Origin: Hyaloperonospora brassicae
Taxonomy: Eukaryota > Oomycota > Peronosporomycetes > Peronosporales > Peronosporaceae
Direction: 5' to 3'
Assembly (NCBI GenBank): GCA_947650285.1
Contig: CANTFL010001458.1
Span: 1-64,000, forward strand
Length of the DNA stretch: 64,000 bases
Made by a program: the position numbers and the translations under genes. Every line of letters starts with the position of its first letter. Positions within the stretch are counted from its first letter, which is position 1. This document shows, piece after piece, positions 49,401 through 62,992 of the stretch. Under the pieces are notes generated by a model. It searched no databases. It saw nothing but the letters and a program-made list of their open reading frames with translations, and was not told the DNA's origin.

Positions 49401-51876
49401 GGACTAGTATATAGGTGCGCCGCATGCGATGAGATGAATGAAAATGACAAATGCCCAATGGATAATGTCAACAATTGGATTCGCAAGTGTTATGTACCTA
49501 CCAAGAATTCTGGAATATTTCCGCCCATGTTCAAACAGACCATAAACTGGAACGCTCGCCGGGATGGAATCTGGCACAAGCTCAGCATTGTATCCTTTGC
49601 ATTTATGCATACGTGGAAAAGAAGAAGGAATCCTATAACGTTAACGATCATATTACACCGATTTCTAAAACATGCCGAGATTCCTTAGTTTTTTTCGATT
49701 TGAAGCATGGAACGAGCTGATGAGTACGCCAGATTGTCCAAAAGGATGGAGTGCGATCTTGCGCCGGACGTATTGCGAGAGTACTGTAAGTACCACACAC
49801 CAGGAAAGTGATTGAAGAAGCCAATAGCAATTGGCAATATCAACAAGGAGAAGGTCTTCATCCTGTTTGACTCGAGCGCTAAACTTTTAATTATATACAC
49901 AACTTTTGCTCGTAATATATTTTTTCAATCAACAAAAGTCAGACTTAAATTTGTATTGGTTTGGTGTGAGCACGTGTATGACAAGTTGAATGATTTAGAT
50001 CAAGATAACATTGAACGGATCCTTTGTGTATGAATTCGAAGTATGGGTCGGAAATCAATTCGGTCAAAAGGCAATATGAACTCATGGCACCGGCAGCGAT
50101 CCGTTTGGATCCGGCAGACGAAACTCTATGTCTGCCAAATTAGGTTAGTAAAAGCTTGGCGGGGCGAAAACCCCTGTACAGATCCATCTTTAAGCGATCA
50201 ATGTTAAGGACCAGCGTTTTGATATATCTGATAGAGGATCAACGGAGGTGAGGATAGGTGTTAGTTCTCGAAAATAGAACTCTGGCTACAAAAGGACAAT
50301 ACTTGGGTGCCAACGCTAACAAAACGGCCCGTTTATTGAAGTACGTACAGCCCACCTATATCGTAGATCACATATTGATCTAAAGTTATTTCACCACTGG
50401 GCTTGATAGTAAGGAGCTACATAGTACTGTGATCTACCGGTTATGTTTCGGAGAATTCACGTCGATACCATTAGTGGAAATTTTTGATTTCAAAACGAAT
50501 ATTGGTCGAACAGATGAAAAAATATAAGCAGGCGCAGGACCTAACGTGAAAATTTGATCTACAAGATTTACACAAAGATCATGATTAGACCAAGCGATCG
50601 ATATAACGTCAAGGAAATTGATGAAGAAAATCGAGAACGTTTACCGTCATCGTCACCGGTTGAGCTAAAGAACCAACAGATTCACATGATTGAGTACAAC
50701 GTCTCAGTGCGAGAACGACCAGATAGCTGTTTAAACAGGATCAAGAGACGATCAAGGCCGGTGAAGTGGTTGGTGAGGATGCTATTTCTCGGATTATCAC
50801 GTTCAGCCATCAGTCTGACGTGATGCGGCCTATAAATGGGACGTTGTATAGCAAAGAGGGGGATCCAGCAAAGCCGACGACTCACGGATCCGATCCGGTA
50901 GGATATTGCGACGTGTCGCTACCGACAACGTTCAGCGCCATTGATATAACGAACAGTTACGCCTTGCTGCACAATCAAGCGGTTAGCTCGACGATCGAGG
51001 TGAATCAAACAGTGATTAATTGTGGTAATTTTGATATAAGCGAATTTAATCGAGATCATATAGCCACCAATATGAAGACGATATCAAGATGTGAGGTTTT
51101 AAAGACCATGAACAGTCTAATTTAATGACCGAAGAGACTGGTTCCGCGGTAACTAACAACGAAGTGTAGCAGGACGAATAGACAAGCGTTTCCGTGCATT
51201 ATCACGAAAGCGGAGAATCGTAAGTAGAAGACGGAGATCGACACATGGCTGTGCTGCTCTTAGTTTCTACGTCTACCGCCGAAGTCACCATAGACGATAT
51301 TCAAGTTGGCGATTTAGAAGTGCCTTTTCGGACGATAGAAAGACTAACGACAACTGATTTAAAAAACAATTCGGTTGCGAATGCGTGTAGGGAACGCATT
51401 ACCGCCCGAAGCACGTGGATCTGTATGTAATATTGATGTAGGAGGAGAGAACCCGATCGCACAACGATTGAAACCAGTCTAACCTATATTTCGTGTGAAA
51501 TTATCAGATTTGATCGCAGGATTGTTGTCAGCAAAGATCATTTAGTCGTCGGCATCAACATTAGATCCGCCGAAAGTGATATTTTTAAAGAAGGACGATA
51601 TGTACATTCGACAATGTATGTACTACCTACATATATCACCTTGCGAAATTGATGATGTACATGTGGTAACGTGTTTTCCAAGAACAATAAACCTCGAGGT
51701 CGGCCCGGTCAAGGGACAAGGTATCACTTTCAAGAAGGTGGGTGTCTGAAGAAAAAAGGGCCTCGGAAGAGGTCGAGCCTTCATGTTAGAGGGGCCCGCA
51801 GAACCATTCAAGGCGAAGACCGTTGCCCAAAGTACCGGTAAAGTGGTACTGAAAAAAGCCGACCGCGGTATCTCAT
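43477..51876. other. Old repeat DNA, probably decayed retroelement
   Basis: No long frame. Short coding-like stretches on the plus strand are visible: RRLFQFLQDTKFVPAAF near 44740 resembles LIKLLEDAKFKAGSYSDAQ near 47745, and EIVEYYVEALEDYDLAKKL lies near 48805. A block near 44010 (gcccacccgacaacgggtacacg) resembles one near 52650 (acccgctagccgacgggtacac), which may be the ends of two old LTRs, giving an element of about 8.6 kb. I could not identify a polymerase domain, so the type stays open. Confidence 0.35.
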
Positions 51877-52102
51877 TGCTAGACCCGTTCGATCACCTGT
51901 AGACCTGGAGCCCTCATCGATGGACACGGTCCATCATCGTTCGATTTTAATCTCCCACCGGTAGACCTGATCCCTTATCGGTATACCTTGGCCCCTCGCT
52001 GGTAGACCCGGTCCCTCATCGATAGACCTGAGTACGTATTTGGTAGAACCTGTCCTTCCTCGGTTGACCTGGATCTATAATTGGTAGACATGGTCCCTCA
52101 TC
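51877..52102. repeat. Degenerate 20-21 bp minisatellite
   Basis: About eleven units of the type ggtagacctggtccctcatc with many substitutions. The same unit family recurs on the other strand at 62906-62992. Confidence 0.75.
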
Positions 52103-54760
52103 GCCCGGCTACTCCTGGCTAGTCCTATAAAGAGTTAGAGAAACGGGCAAAGATAGAGTAGAAAACTTTAAGGATATGATTATATTTTATACTTCTCAAT
52201 TTGCGATATTCGTGTCCCGTCGTCGTGCATAAAGAAATGACTTGTAAAGTCCGCACGCCTGTTCCGAGATAGGGATAAACTTTAGTCTCTTCCGTTGAAG
52301 ACAGTTTCGTGGCAAGACAAGTGCAAGTAGGGCCCCAAGAAGTATTTGGCATGTGGTTTCGTCAAGTAGCAAACCTTTTCCCTCATTCTTTGCTATCGTA
52401 ATTGGCCTACTAGCCTACCGATAAGGTAGAGCGAAAACGCCAGGAGATTGACAGCCATGTGATCACACGAAAGGACAGAAGTGACAAGCTACCTAAGGAA
52501 TACGGTTGTAAGCCAGCCCTCGGACAAGTCTATCGAGCGGTCATCTACCGGCCCACCGAGTACATTATATCCACTCGAGGACCAAGGTCTACCTCTATCA
52601 AGGCAACACATCGCTGTCTAAGTCCAATTTTACCGAAGAATGCAACCCGCTAGCCGACGGGTACACAAGGTGAGGTAAGGTCAATACGCGACATCAGGGT
52701 ACCCCCCCAGTAAGTCGGCAGTCAGGCACCGTGAGTGCTTTGGGGGCTCATCACGTAGTGTTGAGACCCCATCCACCAAAATATCAAGCTTTGATAGATT
52801 TCTCTTACGTCAGATTTATTAAAATGTAAAAACTAAACTTACATCACCTTGGCCTAAAGAGACACTGATCCAGACTCGTCGGCCATCTATTATAACGAAA
52901 GTCACGGCAATTGCGTTTTGATCCCGCTAAAAATCTCTTCCATTTATACTTTACGTATTATCGACGTCACTGGTATCTAAATATGTTTTCGACCAACTTA
53001 TTACACTCAAACACAGCGGATAAACAGATCCGGTGTATGTGGAGGCTTCAATTTTAATCTATTAAAATATCAGGATTGGGCAATGCCTAAAGGATGTTGA
53101 ATTTTTTAATCTCCGGCGTAATTTATACCGTGCTTTGTTCGTAAACAACCCGGGATTGTTTATACACCCAGTGGTCAGTTCTATCATCAATGTGAAAGTG
53201 TCTCACAGGTAATCTTTAATTATTTCTATCTTTGCTACATTATAAATTGAAAAATGAATCACATTTTTCAGTGGCTGCCGCTGTCTATTGTTCCGGGTAT
53301 TGTATCGCCCTACTCATCATAAAAACACCATATGATCCTCTTGTTTATTCTTCTCACTCATTCTCACTCCATTCAAGTATCTTTTGAAAACTACTTGCAC
53401 ATTTTCAATCATTTCACACAAAGAGGTGATCACCGTTAGAAACCTGTTTTTGATTTGTGCTATATCATCGCTACGAATCGATTTCGTTCTGCCTGATTTC
53501 GTTTAACCCCTTGAAACAAATCATCTCATTCTAAATCTATCTCGTTGACCTACGTCGGTTTAATGTGTCCTTTTAGTTTGAGTAAATTATTGTGTCCATG
53601 ACTATAAAGTGTTTATGTAAATTCAATGTGAGTTAGTTTTTATGTACAAGCCAAAAACGTGTTCCCATTGTATAATAAGCTTAATATCCTTTCAACTTCA
53701 GCTAACTACTATCAACATCGTCTTCCATCATGTTGTCCGTCTGAAATGCTTACACAAAGTTCACACCTATTCAAGGCGATCCGGAGATTGCTTGATCCGT
53801 TTAAAATGGAGACAATAAAAATCGGTAGATAGTGGTAAGGTGTACAAGTAACTTAAATCTCTGAGTGATTTCCCCATATTGATGCTACAATAAATACATA
53901 TTGGCGCATATGAGCTAAGTTTAACGCGTATCCATCTTTTTATGACCATCCAAATATAAAAATTTTGCAATTTACGCTCTATTACATGCGGCGTTGGATC
54001 ACAATGATTTCGCTCAGCTCGATCTTAATTGCATCCTGTATTGTTAACGGACCTGAGGTCAAAAAAGTTGTCAAGCAGGCCGGATGAAGTCGTAGTTTTT
54101 GTTTGCATACCAGAGTGATCTTTAGGGGTCTGGCTTAACATAAAACGTAAATCCCATTTTATACCATAAATTAGTAAAAACATTATGCAATGCTCCACAT
54201 TTTTGATTGGTTTTTTCAATCGTTCTTCCAATTCTTCTTAGTTTGAGTTTCGTCTGTAAAATTCATCATGAGCGCTTTATTTATAGATCACATTCAATGA
54301 TCTGCCATTTGAATTAGCCTAACTTGATATACTAACTTAACACGCCTCTGTGTCCTGCAATCCTATTGAAGGGTCGAAAGTCAGACTTAAATTTCGGCAT
54401 CGTTTGTTTTGGCTCACCCTCCTAGCACTAAATTGTCGGAAAAACGTTCTTTGTAACTTTTCATGAGCTTACGTGTTTTTCAGGCGATCTTGTATTAGTG
54501 ATCACACATTTAGTAATTAATTTAATCCACAACATTAGCGGTACTCTTTCAGCAATTATCTTAATAATATATGTGATTTATAGCAACAAAGTGTCCAGGA
54601 ATATGTTGCCTACGAATTCCAGGGTGGTAAAGCATGTATTGCGGGTGACACTGCCCTCTTTACAGTCAACTAATTTCTCGAGTACAGAAACAATTCACAC
54701 AGAGCTAAGAACCATACCAGCAAACATCGCTCTAATCATATCTTACCAATACTTTGGTTA
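52103..54760. other. AT-rich DNA, no supported gene
   Basis: Only short frames, no domain. A possible old LTR end lies near 52650. Confidence 0.45.
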
Positions 54761-54777
54761 CATCCTTCTAAAATGGT

Positions 54778-54972
54778 TGAATTCGTCTCATTATACTGAT
54801 TTAGACATCATCGCCCAGAGGTTATTCGGTTGGATAGTTCGGCTATTCGTCGATTCAGTATTACTCGATTTTTGTCCCCGGGGGTGGGCTCGAACCGGCA
54901 ATCAGATTTTTTATCGTTAGCGTACTAAACCACTACACCAGGGGACTACCCCTACACCAGGGGACCACCCCT
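54778..54972 (-). mobile_element. tRNA-derived SINE with 17-bp target duplication
   Basis: 195 bp flanked by exact copies of catccttctaaaatggt (54761-54777 and 54973-54989). Read on the minus strand, the head has the A box tggtgtagtgg and, about 40 bases on, the B box ggttcgagccc. The 5' gtccccT and 3' cggggac can pair as an acceptor stem. The anticodon and T stems are poor, so it is not a working tRNA. The first part of the head (tcccctggtgtag) is present twice in tandem. A body of about 105 bp unrelated to tRNA follows. There is no poly-A tail. Confidence 0.8.
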
Positions 54973-54989
54973 CATCCTTCTAAAATGGT

Positions 54990-57900
54990 ATAGTGATGAC
55001 GCGTAATATCTTGTTACAACAACTCCACTACTTGCAATCAAACTGGTTACAAAAAATCCCTAATTTTCATAGCTGATTAGAGACAAACATATAACCTTCA
55101 TCCTGGTCTAATTCGTAGTCAGAAGCGTCGAGGGCACATAGTTTAGCGTCTTGTTACTTCATTTGCCACAATCGAGATGAGATACGCGTCAAAGTCTGCG
55201 ATTTATTTTATTTCCTCGATTGTGTTATGCGCTATATCGATATTTGTTTAACGACCTTTATCTGTAGGACCTCGCTCCGACGACGTGGTAGTACGACCGA
55301 TCGAGCGATTTTGTTCATCTTCACCACGGTATCAACTATGCAAGCTTGTAAGGAATCTACATGGGCGATTGATCGTATATCTTCTTTTGCGATTTTGAAC
55401 GGGATGACCCAATTACTGGGTCATATTTAAAAGGATTAACCGCAATTCAAAGGTTTCGACATCCATATTCGCCTCATATGTAGATTCACATGAGTCAGCT
55501 TTGATTAAAGCTTTTATGATCCTCCGTCTAAAGCGAATTTAGAACGAGCGCCTTGCGAGAAATATCAAGAAGCCGATTTGCAGCATTTATGATATCCGAC
55601 CCTTCTACCGGATCAAATAATTTCAAAGCCGACAATAGTGATCCACTCTTAATTCTGATCGACCAGAATATACGGATATGTTACAGCACTAGAAGATGTG
55701 CTTTGTGCACTGTTTAAACTGCCGCGTATTTGGCTGCACCTGATATGGTCGTACAATCCAGAATAAATCATAAATTCGCATGATTTGTTCTATTCTTCAT
55801 TTATACAGTTGACTATTTGATTAAGCTAGCTGCCAGAAGTATCTATCCACTTTGTCCGCAAGCTGTGACATAATTGGGGTCTGTACTCGTTTTTAACGCG
55901 GATCAATTGCAAATAGCAATTCGCCCACTTTTATAAAAGGGGTAAATGGCTTGGCTGATGGACAAATTATGTAGTCTATCTTTTCTGTTCGCATTGGCTG
56001 ATCTATAGCTTTTATAGAAAATAAGAAGCATCCTAATCACTGACCTTCCGATAAGACTCAATTATTGTATTAGCCATAAATGCGTTATTGGTGTAAATAA
56101 ATTCAATTTTGAGAAGACAACTAAGTATTTCCATTGTAAAAGATGTAATGAAGGACTTGTCCTTCTTAAATCTCAAACCACCATTATCAACTTCTCGTTC
56201 GACACCAACGTATGACTAAATATAAAAAGGACGATAAATAACACCATCGCTTCCAGTAAAGCTGCCGGTATAGCGCATGAAATGGCTCAGAATACAACCA
56301 CGTACGTCCAATCAAGAACGAATTTACAAACACGAGCATTCCAGCTACCTAGGTATTTAACAACCTAAACGAAATCACGGTTATAAACCAAACTTTTTTT
56401 GCCATCCAAAGATATGGAGACATATCGCAATCGCCATTTTCCTGAAGAACTAGACTCTAATCACCCTATTATCAATCAAGGCGATATTAGTCACTTATGA
56501 CATTTTAAAAAGACATCTGTGCATCGCCAAAAAGACGTATTGTATAAAAACTACCTTTATACAACGTCAAGGTTCATCCTATGGAACCTAGGACCCTGCA
56601 ATTCGTAATGCAAGAGTTGTAAAATGCGAAGTGGCTAATAATAGGCTGGAATTAACCAGATTACTGAATATTATAAGCCGCACTAATGTTGGTCAGGGCG
56701 AAATATCATAGTTTAATACCAATCCTGTCGGGTGAGCATCCACTTCGGCCAAAGACACTTGACGAACCAAATAACATACCTTAAGACTTCCTGAAATAAA
56801 TAACTATAGGACGATAAACAACATATACAGATCACACGCGTCCAACAACTGGTCAAATTTTGGATAAAGGTCTTTGATGAGAGAAATTTTAAACTACCAT
56901 CGACATTGGATATTCCACTCTACACCGATAGTTTCTGATAAGTATACGTTTTACCTCTTGGAAACACATCGATCAGCTATAGCAAATCTGTAGCTATCAT
57001 ATCAGGGTTGTCATCGATCTACATACAATCATACAAAGCAGTATCCATAAAAGGATAACAGATTTGTGGGGCAATATTCTATCGCAGAGATATATGTGAA
57101 TATTATAACAAGTGCGACGGCGAGATACCGCGTATTTAACTATAATCTCTTTGTGAAAATTTTCACTGAAGGCCCACTAGCCATATCAAACTGACAAATC
57201 CGCATTTCGTAGTCGATGTGTCGAGGAACTTCGCCGGCAAATCGTATAGATACACCATTATCCTTGTTGATTGACTTACACTTCACGATATCAACGGACT
57301 ACAGGCTCAACAAGTAGCCCCGATTTCCCAGGCGGTTGTGCTTCCCGGAAGAATTTCCACTTGAATTCCTTGTCAGGACTATGAGGGGACGGGTGCCAAC
57401 GTGGTATATGTGAATTAGTATTATCCGCAGTAAGGCCAACACTTCTTTTCCCCAAAAATCTGTTTTTGTTTATTCTCCGTAACGTTCTAGCTCGTAATGG
57501 TACTGTCATGAGTAGGACTTCACGATCCTATACTATGGACGCCGAGATAGCACAATCACTCGCAGAGACGATGATCACGGCTAGTTTGGCCAAGTTGGAA
57601 TGGGTGCTGTATCAATTTCATTTTGAGCATGGCGAAGTCTTCCTGCAATTAAGTCTATAAATTCTGTCCTATCCTCCTGGTAGTTGCACCATCGCTTTTG
57701 TTTATCTTACACCACCCTGGATGAAAGTACAACCACCCCAATAAGTTTAAATCGACGCATATTATGCACATTATCTAATAAAACTTTTACATTTGTATAC
57801 AATTTTAAAAAGCAATTGCATTGTCATAATTATTTTCATCAAAGGTAGATTATTCAAAGATCGATGGTCCTTCAGGTGGGCCGTTAGTCCCCTTTAACAG

Positions 57901-60253
57901 GACTGATTACCGAGGAGGTTGACGCCCCGATACGCTCACGATCCCTTGACTACGATGTTTAGCAAAACCTATTCGTCGCACACATCTAACAGCTACCTTC
58001 TTATATAAAATATCCTATATTTTGGCTGGAATGAACATGTCATCGATATATATATATATATATATACGATCGTCGGTCCAATATCGAGTGACCCAACTGT
58101 ACATCTTGATTCCCGTCGCGAAAAGATCTTTTTATGGTCTAGTCAGCACTCAATAAATTTGTAAAAACTTATATAAACCATTAGGATAATCGTCGCTGGT
58201 ATATCTGAGACGCATAATTTAGCCTGAGTGGCATCCGGAGCCATTTATACAGCTTAGAGGATTGGCGAAAGCAGAGATCAGTCTTACCCTCTCGGCCATA
58301 CTGACGACCCAAAAACTGCTCGCCATGTCAAAAGAAATGTATCCCAATGAGCCAGACGGATCCTTTAATTACTCATCAATCAGAGTCATAAAGTAGATCG
58401 TGAGTTGGGTCAAGACATTCACCAATCGGTAGTCGACACACCGTATGATTTTCACGCCATTCTTCTTCACAATAATTAAAGTTGTACTGGCCTGTAAGGA
58501 TTTTGAGAGCATAGATACATCTTGCAGATAGCGGCCCTTTCAAATAAGTCGTCCATATACTCTATTATTTGATAAATCCCCTTTCGCGTGCGTTGCGTAA
58601 TAAGCTTTTTATTTACGAAATTAATATTGCATATACTTCTCGGGTGGCGGGTAGTAAGGCTTACATTTTCTTATCGATAGATATCGTTTTTTTTCCCATA
58701 AATCTGTCGCAGTCGTACCTCCTCTTCTCAAATTTCACGATCTGGTTCTGTAATCTATAAAAATCACGACCCCATATCTTTAAGTGAGGTGTTTACCTTC
58801 GGTACGGTATCTTGTCGTAAGTTAATTTTGTGGTTTAAAGGTTTCCGCTCTCAAAAAAGCATACTTAACCATCTGTATGTGCTGATCCATCCATCTTGCG
58901 TCCCTCCTCAATGTCTGTAGATTCAACAGGTGGTTTATCTTCAAGTTTGATTTGTTCTTTAGCGACCATTAACCGCAAACTCATCTCTTCTTTACACGAT
59001 CGCTGTGTTTTTCGGGCATTCGTTGGTTTGACATGCATATTATTTGGGGTCGGTGCCATTGGACCCTGCAAACTGCACGACGACGGGGTATTGGACGGTG
59101 CTATCTTTCAGGCCCCTCTTACTCTTTCATTAGGTTCATCTTAGGGTCGACCGGATCAGGGGTGGCTTAATACGTTCATTTATCCATTCAGCGTATGTTC
59201 AAGAATCCACCGAAAGAAAACATTGCGCTCTTGAAATTCTGTATGCGGTCCAACAATCTAAACTCGTATTATCGTGAAATATTATAGGAATGGCGCTTAC
59301 GTTTGTTACCTTCTACAATTGTCGACGTCCCACCCCCGCGTCATATTCATGACCTACCGTTTATTTCGTGTGACCCACGGTTTATATACTAAATATCGAC
59401 TTCCCCGGAATATCTCTACATACATACCAGCACGAATACGTGCTTGCTGGACTAACTTCCGTCTGGTACTCAGTTATCATCAACATTCCTTCATCCAGTT
59501 AGTTGCACGCAAACTTCATAGAGAAGACAAAGCGTTCATTTCACCAAGTCTTCCGAATTTTAGCAGATAGAAAGAAATATAATTCAAGATTACGTCTTAG
59601 CATACCATAGTGCTTACGAAATACATTAACGATATCCACTGCAGTCTACTGTTGAACGATCTCGATGCGATCACGCCTTGCCGAAGTATACAAGGGTTCA
59701 TCAATAACAATGCATTCTTGTCATTTTATTTCGTCAATTCGAGAGCCTACTTAAGGAGAGTAGTTAAATGTAGGAATTATATTTCGGCATCCCTATTGAT
59801 TAAAAATTTACGCGATCACCGTTGTTCTTCCCAGGGGCTTTGATTGCCTCAACTTTTATTGGTGGCATAGATTTTTTGATGCCACCTCAATTCTCCCGGC
59901 AACAGGTTTAACTCCATCAATATATTTTCTTGAGCAAAATCGTTAGGATCATCTATAGACACATTATCGACCACCGATTTTTTCAATATTCGATATTCAA
60001 ATTGAATCTTCTTTGTAGGAGTACCCCTCTACTTCATAGATGTGTCCCCACAGACGCAAAGATACAAAATATTTTACAATCGACTTATACCAGTTTTAAA
60101 CCTGGCGAGCGTCCTAATGTGTTTTGTTCGGCTTTCTCTGGCAACATTCCGCCGTTCTTGGTTGGTTGGAACCACCGACAAAATTATATAGTCCATAACT
60201 TTTTTTATCTGGCATCTCTTAACTTCATGAGGCTTTCCACACCCTTGTCCAAC
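54990..60253. other. AT-rich DNA, no supported gene
   Basis: Scattered short frames without domains. A (ta)n run lies near 58050-58068. This may include the decayed 3' part of the minus-strand retroelement marked by the zinc knuckle at 60260. Confidence 0.45.
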
Positions 60254-61570
60254 TTACATACAGAAATTCAAAGGGTGGACTTCCTTTCCACAGTGGTAAC
60301 AGGTTATCCACAATGGGCATCTCGAATCACCATGCTTCCTGGACACGCAGCGAAAAAAACCCACATATGAAGCGGCCGAAGATGTGCGGGGTCTCGAGTA
60401 CCCTGCCTGGTGTTGATGTTGTCCAGTTCGGTCTATCAAACTTCTCTTACCTGGTACTTCTATACAATGTTTTCATTAGGTGCACTCGACGTAAATTTTC
60501 TTCGTTGTCCGTGTTTCCTAGTCTTTGTTTATATAACTCGATTCATCCGGGGTCATCCAAACTACATGAACAAGTCGGCGTATCATGTAACTTGGTTGGT
60601 AAAAGGGAGGGCGGGTGACTTTTAAAATGACCTGCTCGATCCTGACAGTCTATTACCTTGTCGTGCCTTCGTTTGCTGACGCGACTTCAGCACTATTTTT
60701 AACTATTTCACATCCGACAGACGTAGCACATTCAACTGATTTGCTAGCATCGTCTCATAATAATTTAATGCAGTGCTTGACATGTTCTTTTTAAATCTTA
60801 AGCGATCCGTCTTCGATCTACAAATTTGCCCTTAGTCTGATCACATTCAGGAGGTTTAGGTTAACTTCCAAAAAACCATCTGACTTCTTCTTTGAATGTT
60901 AGTACTGGCGAGCAACTGATATCCATAAACAATAGAATGAAATTTAGAAACTTACGAGAGATCGTTTGGCTTCTTTAGATGGATGCTTCATGTTGTCGGT
61001 ATTTGTCCTTCGCCAAATTGTGTCAACAGTTCCTTGACAACGAGACAATTTTTTGCCGTCTGTCTCCTATTCTTAAGTAAATGTAGCCTTGAAGGTGGTC
61101 ATTGAGCTGCGTGCTCGGTCCTCGTCTTAATTTGTCCCGTGTTTTCCTTTGTAAGATCCTAGTCTGCTGAGCGTCTAATGCTAAGGGTCTCATGGATTCC
61201 TTCCTAGTGTAGCATTTGACATCCTATTTATAGATTTTTCGAGGTCCATGTCATCTGGGGAATACTCGAGTGAGCTGACCGATTCCATTTCTACATTCAG
61301 CATTGTACAAAATCTTAAATAATTGACACTTGAACTAGGGCTGTCTCGAGCCTTCGTCATTCGCGTTCCCTCTAACTTTATCCGGTTGGTTAGTGTCTGT
61401 GCTACACGGTGTTCGTAAAGGAATTGCTTCATCTCCACGTCAAAATATGTCTGCAGGAACCCTTCACATACTAGTAACAATTTTAGTCGCAATATGTAGC
61501 CTTGTTCTGACGAAAATTCCCCTATACTTGTGATTCCTACTAAAATTGTGTAGATGTGGTCATAACCCAA
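60254..61570 (-). pseudogene. Decayed gag-like sequence with CCHC knuckle
   Basis: A minus-strand frame at 60439-60254 contains CYHCGKEVHPLNFC (60301-60260), a CX2CX4HX4C zinc knuckle typical of retrotransposon Gag, preceded by a Cys/His-rich stretch that may be a second knuckle. Upstream on the same strand, a 126-codon frame (61570-61190) has a helical, charged composition that could be capsid. The pieces are not in one frame, and no polymerase was recognised downstream, so the element class is unknown. Confidence 0.45.
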
Positions 61571-62905
61571 AGCATATAAGTTTTACGGTTTGAAACCGCC
61601 TAATATCATGTATGCTTCTCGATGGAGGTCAATGACAGCAGTTATTGCGTCTCGTGTCGTCTAAAGCTTTAGCAGTGTTGACTATGGTCCACCGAGTTGG
61701 AAAAGCAACCGTATCTCGAAATTCTTCGTAATAAGGTCACTCTTCGGCAAGACACCAAGCTTGTGTCGATATTAAATCGTCGTTATATCCGCTTCTATCC
61801 AGATAAGCTGTTCCGACGCTTTGGAGGCGACCACATGGGTGACAATTGTGCTTTCATTCTTAGTTGTCTTGGTGCAGGTGAAGCAAAAATGTTGTTTTTT
61901 ATTTCGGGGACCTTAGCCTTTCAAGCTACATATTTCGGTGAAGGTCGCCTGAAGCAAGATCGATATATTTACATAAGGTATCCTCTACGAAAACAATGGA
62001 TGATATTTCGATTTCTCTTCAATTGCTTTTATCCTAACTGTGTTGGCTGGTTTACGCTTAAGGTCCGGTTTGTGCTTCATCTCCATGTTTTTTTTCACTG
62101 GCGATCGGCCTTCCGGCGCATCTTCGGTCGTCGGCTTAATCTTGGATTGTTTTTAACCTCTTCATCTTTCTGGGATTCGAGGTGCTATCCCACGTTAGCT
62201 GAAGATCCGGGTACGATCACCATTGTTGTAGAGTGAAGTTTCAACCTGTGTGATTAGAACACAAACCTCTCATTGTTATGGACTGCCTACTGTCAGAGGA
62301 GGCGCGCTAACGCCGCGTATGGACGTTGACTCACTTTTTGTACCCGTCAGTTAGTGGGTCGCAATTCTTTGAAGACTTGAGGTGGGGATACACATGTCAA
62401 ATTCGAATAGAAATACCTGTGCTCGAGCTGATATGCTTTGCTTTGCGGGCTTATAGGTGGTCAATCGATCGATTTAGTTGATAGTGGACTTATTAGCAAA
62501 GTATTTAGGGAGAATTTTGCTTCTGAACTTTTCACTGGTAATTTAAGGTTTTTTAACCACCTGGCTGATATTTAAGTCCCTAACTACAGGGCTGGGGAGA
62601 CCGGATCCGATACCGGATCTCTGAGGCGGTGTTACTTAAGACGAAATCGCAGGACAGACACTTGTAGGATTTCTGTTTGCACCTGGTCTTGCGTCGCCAC
62701 TGTCTTTAGCAGAAAGCCAAATTAGATCCCTTCCTTAGAATGGCGAACAGCCATAAAACATTTCTTCAAGCTCGACGAGTACTTGCCACGTCAACAGGAC
62801 ATTGCGATATTAAAAATAAGTTAGATCCTCCAATATTTTTACTATATTCTTTCCTCAAGCTCTGGCTCCTTATTTTGACTAACCAGGTGTCATGTGACCT
62901 TGCGG
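61571..62905. other. No supported gene
   Basis: A 179-codon plus-strand frame (61697-62236) is open but lies opposite the decayed minus-strand element, is rich in Phe/Arg/Leu and has no recognisable domain. Best read as chance. Confidence 0.4.
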
Positions 62906-62992
62906 GACCGAGGTCTATCGATGAGGGAGCATGTTCACCAAGAATGAATCGAGGTCAACAATGAGGGACCCGGCCTTCCGATGAGGTTACTT
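62906..62992. repeat. Minisatellite, reverse strand of the 51877-52102 family
   Basis: About four degenerate units (for example gaggtctatcgatgaggga). The reverse complement matches the ggtagacctggtccctcatc unit. This suggests a second, inverted copy of the repeat element at 51.9 kb. Confidence 0.65.

Noticed and set aside
54886..54955. A functional tRNA gene
   Set aside because: A and B boxes are good, but the anticodon and T stems do not pair and the sequence sits inside a unit with target duplications, so it is a SINE head.
61697..62236. A 179-codon plus-strand gene
   Set aside because: Odd composition, no domain or signal peptide, and it lies beside a decayed minus-strand element. Length alone does not support it.
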